From contig NZ_CP121666.1 in NCBI RefSeq assembly GCF_029714325.1, forward strand, positions 7,719,001 through 7,783,000: a stretch of 64,000 nucleotides of DNA, given 5' to 3'. Shown one piece after another: positions 18,145 through 25,572 of this stretch (position 1 is the stretch's first letter; each line of letters opens with the position of its first letter). A program made the translations under genes and the position numbers. Below the pieces are notes generated by a model. It was not told the DNA's origin, did no database searches, and saw only the letters and a program-made list of their open reading frames with translations. Source of the DNA: Bradyrhizobium sp. CB1717 (lineage in GTDB: Bacteria; Pseudomonadota; Alphaproteobacteria; Rhizobiales; Xanthobacteraceae).

Positions 18145-18743
18145 TTTGGAAGTACCTCTCGGTTAGAGGCACTGGCCTGTTTCCGAGCGCGGTGGCCTCA
18201 AGGGTGACCTGATTTGCCACGTGGCAGCAGATGTCAGGGTAACTTATGTGTGCAATCTTTGTGCACGGTTGTAAACGCAGGAGTTTGTTCGCTAAGGTGA
18301 ATGGCAGTATTGTGGTAATCTGTGTGACTTACATGAACCCCGTTACCTCGTCTGGCAACAAAAGGGGGCAGCGTTGCCAACCTGGCTCTTCGCGTCGGGA
18401 TGGGCTGCATGGAGTTGCACGACCGGGGATCATGGTCGGCGTGCGCTGGCCGGGACGCAGAAGGCAATCGTTAGCTGGGGCCTCGGCAAACGTAACGCCG
18501 AAAGCAGCATGGACGGACTGCATGACCTCCGCAGCCGCGTCATCGGCCAGCCTGAGATTTTAACGGACGGCTTCCATCCCCGTAGCAATCCGCAATGCCT
18601 TCGGCCCGGACGCCTCTCAGGCGTGAAGACCTACTCGGTAGGCGTGGTAAAGTAAGCGCAGGGCCGCTACTCGCTCGCCGCCGTAGTAGCGGTAAGCCGT
18701 GACGTAGTATCTGGCGATCCCGATCGGTACGTTTCAACCAGCT
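18145..18743. other. intergenic region upstream of two methyltransferases
   Basis: About 600 bases have no recognisable gene. The region should contain the promoter of the minus-strand methyltransferase. Sequence near 18240-18275 is AT-rich relative to its surroundings, with several TGTGCA/TTGTGCA words. Confidence 0.4.
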
Positions 18744-19001
18744 ATGTTGAGCGTCAGAACCTTTCGCTGCGCATTGCTACGCGCCGGTTCACCCGACCAC
18801 GTTGCGGCGGTCGCGCTGTACGTCGCGCACGACAGTCTGGAGGCCCTGCGCACGACGCCAGCTAAGGCGCTAGGCGAGGCTGACAAGGCGTGGAGCGTTG
18901 CCCAGCTTGTTGACGCCGCACTCTCCGTGGCGCCTGCACTGCCCACTGTGACGCCGCCAGATCGTCGCCGGAAGTTCAAGGTAATTCAGGGAGGGAGGTA
19001 G
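18744..19001 (+). CDS. small hypothetical protein next to phage-type methyltransferase
   Basis: This 85-residue frame has an Ala-rich helical middle and a basic end (PPDRRRKFKVIQGGR) like many phage-encoded small proteins. It precedes the adenine methyltransferase by 77 bases on the same strand. No clear ribosome binding site is visible. I do not recognise a family. Confidence 0.35.
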   Translation: MLSVRTFRCALLRAGSPDHVAAVALYVAHDSLEALRTTPAKALGEADKAWSVAQLVDAALSVAPALPTVTPPDRRRKFKVIQGGR

Positions 19002-19077
19002 GGGTGAGTCATAATAACTCACTAAGAACCCTTGCTGAATCAATGATTCTGATACTCTGCAATCCGAGGAGATTCGG

Positions 19078-19674
19078 ATGGCAGACCCAACTTACAATTT
19101 GAACGGCGGCTTTAAGCCGACAATGAAAAGGTTCGCTGATCTCAGCGGGCCTGATTTTTTCCCCACCCCACCGTGGGCAACGTTTGCTCTGATCGACAAT
19201 GAAAAATTCACCGGCGAGATTTGGGAAAGCGCGTGTGGTGATGGGACGATGTCCCGGGTGCTAGAGCAGACCGGGCAGCCCGTTCGCAGTTCTGATTTAT
19301 ACGATCGCGGCTATGGCGAGATCGGCGTCGACTTTCTTGAGCCGAAATGGTCAGCCGACAACATCGTAACCAATCCGCCTTACAACTGCGCTGAGGGCTT
19401 TGTCGCCAGCGGCGTCAAGCATTCGAACCGCAAGTTCGCACTGCTGTTGCGGCTTGCCTTCTTAGAGGGCGCGAACCGCGCAAATACGATCTTCGCAAAG
19501 ATACCGCCCGCTCGGGTCTGGGTTTTCAGTGAACGTATTACCTTCTATCCTAGCGGCGTGGAGCCGAAGGGCAGCGGAACGACGGCTTATGCATGGTTTG
19601 TTTGGGATAAAGAAGCGCCGGGCAGAACCGAACTGAAATGGTTCAAACCCGGCTATAAGGCGAAGTTCTCCTAG
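19078..19674 (+). CDS. phage-type SAM-dependent adenine DNA methyltransferase
   Basis: The protein has 198 residues. A SAM-binding motif WESACGDGTMS (about residues 49-59) is followed by the catalytic tetrapeptide NPPY at 99-102 (IVTNPPYNCAEGF) and a PxRxWVFSERITFYP segment. This compact type is common in prophages and islands and methylates adenine N6, usually without a cognate endonuclease. GAGGAGA lies eight bases before the ATG. It is flanked by a small phage-like frame and a convergent winged-helix gene, which suggests a prophage or island remnant. Confidence 0.85.
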   Translation: MADPTYNLNGGFKPTMKRFADLSGPDFFPTPPWATFALIDNEKFTGEIWESACGDGTMSRVLEQTGQPVRSSDLYDRGYGEIGVDFLEPKWSADNIVTNPPYNCAEGFVASGVKHSNRKFALLLRLAFLEGANRANTIFAKIPPARVWVFSERITFYPSGVEPKGSGTTAYAWFVWDKEAPGRTELKWFKPGYKAKFS

Positions 19675-19965
19675 CTAGGCTGCAACCTCGCGCCCCTGCA
19701 GCGCCAAGCCGCCGGGGATGGCGACGAGCTTGCCTTCGTAGATGGCGTTTCCGGGCGACGCTTTATGCGAGGTGATGTTGCGCACCTGCTGCTCCCATAA
19801 CGCCTCGCCGGGCCGGGTCGTTGATGGCGCAAGGTCTTCGGCTGAAAGCGGTAGGTAATTCGGAATTTCTTCAATCAACTGTTTAATGGTCGCACGACCT
19901 GAAGCTCGATCGGTAAGAACTTTGATGGCCGCTTCGGCAACTTCAGCTTCCGTAACTCGGGACAT
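19675..19965 (-). CDS. winged-helix-like small protein (restriction/Mrr-N type)
   Basis: The protein has about 96 residues. The start is MSRVTEAEV at 19965, because GGAGGTAGGG precedes it. Residues 5-45 (VAEAAIKVLTDRASGRATIKQLIEEIPNYLPLS) resemble the helical N-terminal winged-helix region that precedes Mrr-type nucleases. The middle WEQQVRNITSHKASPGNAIYEG is typical of this small alphaproteobacterial family. Function is unknown; DNA binding is inferred. Its stop is one base from the end of the convergent methyltransferase gene. Confidence 0.65.
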   Translation of the reverse strand: MSRVTEAEVAEAAIKVLTDRASGRATIKQLIEEIPNYLPLSAEDLAPSTTRPGEALWEQQVRNITSHKASPGNAIYEGKLVAIPGGLALQGREVAA

Positions 19966-20185
19966 ATTCCCTACCTCCATTCTGGTGGAGTCCAGAGATA
20001 AGTTCGCGCAATGGTAGTTGGAGTCAGTATAACTACGGTGTGTAATTCGAGTGGCCTACTTTGAAATCCCGAGTGCGGCCAGTACCCGAGCCCTCGCTGT
20101 GCCATGAGACTTGAGCACGATGTGCAGCCATGTTTCAGGCGGTGAGGCAGGCAGGCTCGGCTTTCGTCGCGACATGCGTCTATTG

Positions 20186-21322
20186 CTAGGGCAATGGGGC
20201 TGCTGCGCCTTCCGGCGCTGGATCCGCTTGCTTGAGGCGCTCTAGGTAGCCGGGCGCGCACGAAATCACCGCCTCGACCACCGTGTCCAGGACGGGATCG
20301 CCGCCGGGAGGCATGGCTTCGACCTCGGCCTTGGCCGGCATTGCATGGTGCGTCACGGCCTGAGCAATCTCGGAGACGCGCCGGATCGTCTGCGTTGGAG
20401 AGAGTTTGCAGTCGATGGCGAAGCGCTCCCAGTGGTTGCGTCCGAGCTGGTCAGCCTGCTTCTGCCCGCCGATCTTCTGCGCCATGTTGCGGGTGATCTT
20501 CGGATATGGTGCCGACCAGACGATGTCGTAGCCAGGCGCCATGGCGGCGCCGCGCGCCGATAGCATCAGCGAGTAATTTTTGGCGTGCGGAAGCGGGCGG
20601 TGTCCTGTGCTGTCATGTGGCGCTGGGTCACGCCGATCATGTCGGCAAATGATGGTCCTTTTAGGCCTCTATCGTTGTTCTGGTACTTGGCAGCTGGCGG
20701 CCGGCCGAGGGCTTGGCAGAAGTCCTCCTGATGCAGCCGCCGCCACCTCTTACCGTCACGACGACGGTCATAGCGCTCAGCCGGCAGGTAGCTACATTCG
20801 CCTGCCGTCCCGGTCGTCACCGTCGGCATGGGTGTTTAGACCGGACAGATCACTGACGGGTGTTCGGAGACATAGCTGACACATTCGGCAAGCGACATCG
20901 AAAGCCGTCCTCGCCGACGAGGAAGGGCTTGTGGGGTAGCTCACTGAGATGCGCTCGAGCGAGGCCTTGTCGGGGATCTCTCGCGATTTGCCGGCGATGA
21001 GACCAGTGCCAGGTTGTCCGACGGAGAGCGCGCCGGCGGTGTCGCGGCCCATCTCGGGCAAGAAGACCGATGACGTCGGCCGGCGACTTGCCGAGCATAT
21101 GACCCACGGTCCCCAGAATTGCGTTCTCCGGCAGCAGATTTGCCGCCCATGGCAGAAGTCCCGAGGCATCGTGCGACGCCCGCGAGAGCGGTATGGTGAG
21201 CGACATAGGGAAGGCGCCGGTCAGTCGGCGCCAGGATTCGGCATAGGTGAAGCTGACGCTTCGTCAGCGGCCGTGATCCAGCCAACCCCTCGCGTCTCAA
21301 AGTAGACCGGAAGACGGTCCAT
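20186..21322 (-). pseudogene. hipA: hipA toxin kinase, multiply frameshifted and missing the catalytic loop
   Basis: HipA segments occur in order but in different frames. They are MDRLPVYFETRGVGWIT (from 21322), SLTIPLSRASHDASGLLPWAANLLPENAI and its continuation, DTAGALSVGQPGTG, SELPHKPFLVGEDGF, ERYDRRRDGKRWRRLHQEDFCQALG and SFADMIGVTQRHMTAQDTARF. The last is followed directly by HAKNYSLMLSARGAAMAPGYDI and the C terminus. HipA is a Ser/Thr kinase that inactivates GltX. Between TARF and HAKNYS the usual stretch with the catalytic loop (NTDAHAKNYS context) is deleted. With at least three frame changes this cannot make a toxin. It starts inside the hipB stop region, the normal hipBA overlap. Confidence 0.88.
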
Positions 21323-21671
21323 GAGGCTCCTCCTCGTCGCTGTCGGGAATGTCCGGTGGCTCGGAAGTGTTCGCGCGGCTGGCTTGGGCCTCCTTGAGAA
21401 CATCCTCGATGCGCAGCCCGAGCACGTTTGCCGCGTGCAGGCTGCGCCCGAGCTGACAGGTGCTTTTTCCGGCCTCCAGGTCGACGATGAAGCGCTTTCC
21501 TGTCCCGCTCACCATGGCGAGCTGGTCCTGCCGGAGGCGCTGGCGTTTGCGTTCATTCTGGATGAGGCGACCGAATGCTGCAGCGAACTCGGCGGCTTGG
21601 CGCTCAACACCGGTCTCGCCAGGGGCTTCGTTTCCGCCCGAGGGCGGAGTGCCCTTTGAAGGCGTGTTCAT
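21297..21671 (-). CDS. hipB: HipB-type antitoxin / XRE-family repressor
   Basis: The protein has 124 residues. An XRE helix-turn-helix spans about residues 34-92 (FGRLIQNERKRQRLRQDQLAMVSGTGKRFIVDLEAGKSTCQLGRSLHAANVLGLRIEDVL), as in HipB, which binds operators and neutralises HipA. N- and C-terminal tails are Pro/Glu-rich. The frame overlaps the hipA start by about 25 bases. Four operator-like sites lie immediately upstream. The antitoxin frame is clean while hipA is destroyed, so the repressor may persist as an orphan regulator. Confidence 0.85.
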   Translation of the reverse strand: MNTPSKGTPPSGGNEAPGETGVERQAAEFAAAFGRLIQNERKRQRLRQDQLAMVSGTGKRFIVDLEAGKSTCQLGRSLHAANVLGLRIEDVLKEAQASRANTSEPPDIPDSDEEEPHGPSSGLL

Positions 21672-21688
21672 AGCTCTCTCATCCTATA

Positions 21689-21851
21689 GTTGCCGAGCGG
21701 GATCTTTATGAGGCGAAACAGCAAAGGTCCAGTGAAAGTTACCGCTCGGGAACTTTTTTGTGATTCCGATCAAAGGAGGTGAAAAAGTTACCGAGCGGGA
21801 ATATTTCTCATAAGCGAGCCTGAGGGCCAAGAAAAGTTACCGATCCGGAAA
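21689..21851. promoter_or_regulatory. array of four HipB-operator-like sites at exact 49-bp spacing
   Basis: Four copies of a partly palindromic 16-mer (GTTaCCGnnCGGgAAC type) start at 21689, 21738, 21787 and 21836. Individual forms are GTTGCCGAGCGGGATC, GTTACCGCTCGGGAAC, GTTACCGAGCGGGAAT and GTTACCGATCCGGAAA. The first lies 18 bases before the hipB ATG. Flanking A-runs are also shared. They are most simply read as autoregulatory operators of hipBA. Confidence 0.75.
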
Positions 21852-21945
21852 CCTGCTCCCAATATCAACTGGGTTCATTGAAGAGGAGATCGACGACGAT
21901 CGGCAGGGAAATCCCCCTAATGCCCCTCGAGCGAAGCAGATCCTT

Positions 21946-21973
21946 AGCGTCCGCTCGACGTCGAGCGGACGCT
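21946..21973. repeat. perfect 28-bp palindrome
   Basis: The half-site AGCGTCCGCTCGAC is followed immediately by its exact reverse complement. The centre is GACGTC at 21957-21962. It stands about 95 bp beyond the last hipB-type site and outside any recognised gene. It could be a regulator-binding site or a cruciform/recombination element. Confidence 0.85.
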
Positions 21974-22273
21974 GCGGCCTCAGAACGATCCCGGCGATCC
22001 TGTGCGGCTCGCGAACCGGCAGCGGATGGGCGACATACGGGACGATCTCGCTGCGGCGAGCCGCGTCAAAACATGAGGCGCTAGGTGATCGGGCGTGTCC
22101 CTGATTGCCAGCTGAACCAAATCGCGGAGCCTTCCTCCTTGTGCGCGCGCGAGTTCGACAGCAGCATCGACAGCGCAGCTGCGGCCAACAACTCCTTCCA
22201 ATGATAGTCCACTTGGTCCTCGAGACCGGCGTAGCAATCAGACGCCTTGAAGTCGACGCAGCAAAAGGACTAT

Positions 22274-22300
22274 GTTAGACAAATTCAATTTTTGTTCAAC
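22274..22300. promoter_or_regulatory. inverted repeat upstream of the PIN toxin-antitoxin pair
   Basis: The arms GTTAGACAAA and TTTGTTCAAC, separated by seven bases, are near-perfect reverse complements (two mismatches). They lie 17 bases before the antitoxin ATG, where an autoregulatory operator would be expected. Confidence 0.5.
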
Positions 22301-22316
22301 AAACGGGTAAAGTTCT

Positions 22317-22691
22317 ATGGCAAAAAGATCGGCTCGCAAGTCCACGCCCCTCCGGGCGAAGCGGAGAAGAGCTGCATCCAAGGGTGGCTCAGTACTGATA
22401 CAAATCTTTAAGCGTGAGCTGGCGACCAGCGGGCTTGTCGCGAGCAAGGCACGATTTGAAGCGGTCATGCTGGCGGCGGAACGATCTGGCCTTTTGAGTG
22501 AAAAAGTCAGCCGCATCGGTGGCCGGGTGAGTCCTGCCTTGGTCCGGCAGGCCAAGCACCAGACGGGAATCGAGGCGGATACGGAGTTGATCGAGTTTGC
22601 GTTGGCGACGGTCGCACTCGAGGACAACTTCGCAGAAGCGTTCAAGAAGTCTCGGGGCAAGGTTGACCCAGCGTTAAAGCTCGGTTTCTAA
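22317..22691 (+). CDS. putative antitoxin of a PIN-domain toxin-antitoxin pair
   Basis: The protein has 124 residues with a strongly basic N terminus (MAKRSARKSTPLRAKRRRAASKGG) suited to DNA binding. A helical, acidic C-terminal half follows (TGIEADTELIEFALATVALEDNFAEAFKKSRGKVDPALKLGF). Its stop is one base before the GTG of the PIN-domain gene, so the two are coupled. The domain is not one of the common named antitoxin folds that I can identify. The role is inferred from position, size and the upstream inverted repeat. Confidence 0.65.
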   Translation: MAKRSARKSTPLRAKRRRAASKGGSVLIQIFKRELATSGLVASKARFEAVMLAAERSGLLSEKVSRIGGRVSPALVRQAKHQTGIEADTELIEFALATVALEDNFAEAFKKSRGKVDPALKLGF

Positions 22692-22692
22692 C

Positions 22693-23259
22693 GTGGCGGA
22701 ATTCGACTTTGATGCGGCGCGACGTTGGGCGCGGTTCAATCCGGAAAACACGCTGGCACGGCGCAGCGACGATGAACTTCCGTTCGTCAGCGTCGGCCTG
22801 ACCGCCGGACAGGGGCTACTGCTCGATACCTGCGTCTATATTGATCAAATGCAAGATCGTTCGCCTCCGATCCTGGACGACCTGATCACGCAGCGACAAG
22901 TCAATCATTCGACTGTCGCGATCCAGGAGTTGATGCACACGGTCGGCGCGCTCAATCCTTCCGACGCGCGAACCGCTTCTGTCGTCGATGTGATCGGGAA
23001 GCAGATCAAAGCGATGCCGCCGCATCGGATCTTTGCGCCGGACATAGACGTGCTGGGACGAGCCGCGCTGCTATCAGGGATCCTCTGCCGCCTCCAGGGA
23101 TATGAAAAGGACGGCAAGTTGCGCGCGCTTCAGGATTGCGTGCTGTTCCTGCAGGGGCAAAAGCTCGGCCTGGTCATCCTGACTGCGAATGTCGGCGACT
23201 ATGATATTCTACTTCAGCTGATACCAGCTGGACGCGTGCTGTTCTATCGTTCGAAATGA
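22693..23259 (+). CDS. PIN-domain ribonuclease toxin (VapC-like)
   Basis: The protein has 188 residues and starts with GTG one base after the antitoxin stop. PIN-domain acidic residues appear in LLLDTCVYIDQM (first Asp), AIQELMH (Glu), KLRALQDCVLFLQGQ (Asp) and VILTANVGDYDIL (Asp). These coordinate metal in an RNase active site. The protein carries an N-terminal extension of about 48 residues before the first Asp and is longer than ordinary VapC (about 130-140 residues). Targets are unknown. Context supports a type II toxin-antitoxin module that looks intact. Confidence 0.8.
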   Translation: MAEFDFDAARRWARFNPENTLARRSDDELPFVSVGLTAGQGLLLDTCVYIDQMQDRSPPILDDLITQRQVNHSTVAIQELMHTVGALNPSDARTASVVDVIGKQIKAMPPHRIFAPDIDVLGRAALLSGILCRLQGYEKDGKLRALQDCVLFLQGQKLGLVILTANVGDYDILLQLIPAGRVLFYRSK

Positions 23260-23599
23260 TCTTCATTTATGTTTGAGAAAGATTTTGATGACCTTAGCTT
23301 TCCGACCGCCAGGCTTTGGTTGACCGAGGGTTCAGCATGAACTTTCCGAATCAGTGGTGTCCCTGGCTGGACCGGCCCGTCGTTGACGATTTCGCATGCA
23401 CGGCTGCGCCAGCCGCGATCGATGCGCAGAGAACCCTCCGGCATTTGGGGTAGCAGCACCGCGGTCTCGACGGGTTCGGACAGCCTATTGTGTTCAGCCG
23501 GATGAGTATGGACCTCCATTTCGGGACCTCATCAACAAGCTGGACAAGGAACTGGTGAGATCCTTACCTAAAGACTCTCCGTCTGCGCTGAGTTGCCCG

Positions 23600-24115
23600 C
23601 GAAAAGAAGGAACGCGGAATCGCCTTGATGCCAGCCGATCGCGTTGCAGAGGTAAAGGTACGTTGCGCCGAGATTGGGCCGGAACATGGCTTGCGCGAGG
23701 AATTCAGCGAAGATCTCTGTGCGCTAACGCCTTCGAGCTCGAAGCGATGATCATAGACACGAAGGCTGGTCTCGTGAGGGTCCGCATCTACACGCTCTGT
23801 CCAGCGAGAGGCTGTCACCATCATGCGATCTCAAAGCATCTTGAGTTCTACAGCTCGGCGCGCCGCGATCGCGTTCTTCTTCACCTACTCGACGCCATTC
23901 TCCCTCTTCCCCTTCGTGCGCCCCGCTACTGCGCGGAGGTGCAAGACGGAAGCCCCAGTGCTTCGCGAAGGCGATGAGCTCGTCTTAAACTGAACCGACC
24001 GGCCCACCGCGTCATCGGGCACCACGAGCGCGCCTGGATTGTCCATCAGCACTTCCTCCGGTACGCTGCCGAATGTCCGCAACGCTGCCGGCCAGTGGTC
24101 TGAACCAATTGAGGA
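23600..24115 (-). pseudogene. remnant of IS21-family transposase IstA
   Basis: The recognisable core is TFGSVPEEVLMDNPGALVV, followed further on by RTKGKRENGVE, a TAG stop, then VKKNAIAARR in the same frame. In intact IstA the stop position is a Tyr (GVGYVKRNAIAGR). Several further frame disruptions follow. No IstB or element ends were found, so this is an old fragment. Confidence 0.7.
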
Positions 24116-24631
24116 CAATAGTAGCTCCGACGGGCAGATGCAACAATTGGCCGTTTCTTTCAGCCAGGAGCGAAGCCCGTCAGCTTCTCGCAAAAGGTTG
24201 CCGGAGTAGCGGTGCCGTCCTGGTCTGCCTTCGAGCGCAGACAGGAATTGCCGCCCCTCTTGCGTATTTCCCGGCCAAGAGCATCGCCAAACACAAAGTC
24301 CGCCGGGATCCGGCCCCTGTTCCGCCAACCGCTTCATGGGCTCGAGGCGTGCGCGACTTCTTCCCGACTGTTCACGAGCGTACGGCTCGAGGTGGCTAGC
24401 TGGCCGAAATACGTTGCCACAGCGGCACTGCGACCTGGCTGGTAGAGCTGTGACTCTGGCTGCAGCGATTGGTCGATGGTCCCAGAAGATCGAAGCTCTC
24501 AAGCGGTTTACGCGACGGCCACATGCGTAGAAGAGACGGTCGAAAGGCCGAACGCCCGGCGCGCCGTGACAGGCATCGCCGGACAGGTGCGAGAACACGC
24601 TTTGTAGAGCAGTGTCCGGAGGCGGGTCGGA
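24116..24631. other. decayed sequence between IS21 remnant and cold-shock gene
   Basis: No intact gene is recognisable. It may be further, more diverged IstA sequence in the minus orientation. Confidence 0.35.
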
Positions 24632-24832
24632 TCAGCCAACCCGGAGATCCTCAGCTGAGGTCTTACCCGAACGCCCGGCCTTGAGCTCATAACTTACCCG
24701 GGCCCCCTCTTCGAGGGTGGTGTAACCGGCCTTTTCGACGGCACTGATGTGCACGAAGACATCGGGACTTCCGTCCTCAGGCCTGATGAATCCATAACCT
24801 TTGGTCGGGTTGAACCACTTCACAATACCCAT
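24632..24832 (-). CDS. cold-shock domain protein (CspA family)
   Basis: The protein has 66 residues from [16 protein letters not shown] at 24832; the frame is open 10 codons further upstream, but the usual family start is used here. RNP1 (KGYGFI) and RNP2 (DVFVHIS) are intact, and the length is normal for the family. CspA proteins bind single-stranded RNA and melt secondary structure. The C terminus [10 protein letters not shown] is the common rhizobial variant. No operon partner is visible. Confidence 0.93.
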   Translation of the reverse strand: MGIVKWFNPTKGYGFIRPEDGSPDVFVHISAVEKAGYTTLEEGARVSYELKAGRSGKTSAEDLRVG

Positions 24833-25572
24833 TGCCACGGCGGCATCTCCATAGTGAACCATTGTGATCTAGCGAAGAGTCTCCCCGTCATCAAGACGGT
24901 CGGCAAGAGATGCCCAAAATCGCTCCGCTGATCACGTGCTTGTTTTCTGTATGGCGTGGTCTAGCTGCGGCCGCATCGTGCAAGCGACAAAAATCCTGAC
25001 GTCGACGACAGTTTCGCCAAGGCTTCAGCCCAGATGACATTTTGATATTCGCTTCACTCATCGCGCACCACCGGCTTACAGAACAGTTGCGTAGCCTCGA
25101 ACATGCCGCGCTCATCCAGAGCCGGCGGATGGTTTTCATCGACCTTGAACGACAGGCCGGCCGCGAACTCCTTGCGCAGCCTGGAGCAGGAATGTCAATC
25201 CGAGCATGCCTGCATGAAGATGCCTGAAATGTTTTCTCAAGCACGAAGACGCTCACACGGCTGCGCTTTGGCTGTTCGTCTTCGGAGGTCGCCCGCACGT
25301 CGCGCCCTGTCGAACGAACAGGGCCTGCCGAGCTCAAGGAAGCGCATTTGGCAAGCTATCCGCTCGTCCTGTTGTATTCGGGCGAATCGGCAAACCCGCT
25401 CGACAACGGCGGAGCCTGTCAAACCGGTAACTTGCGCATCTGACGAACTTCGTCGCGCCGCCGGCGGCTCACCAGCCTCTCGCCCGGGTCCGATGAATTC
25501 ACCGGAGCAACGTGAAGGCCTTGAGATAACCGTCTCGATCTGATCTGCTTCGATCAGCCCGTTGACGGAAGT
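24833..25572. other. intergenic stretch without a recognisable gene
   Basis: About 740 bases have no frame with a recognisable domain on either strand. Confidence 0.4.

Noticed and set aside
21238..21265. AAGCTGACGC sequence resembling half of a tts box
   Set aside because: Only the GTCAGCTT block matches; the TCGAAAG block is absent and it lies within hipA.
24174..24206. tts-box-like sequence on the plus strand (GTCAGCTTCTCGCAAAAGG)
   Set aside because: One base too long between TCG and AAAG, it lies in decayed sequence next to an IS21 transposase remnant and has no plus-strand gene downstream.
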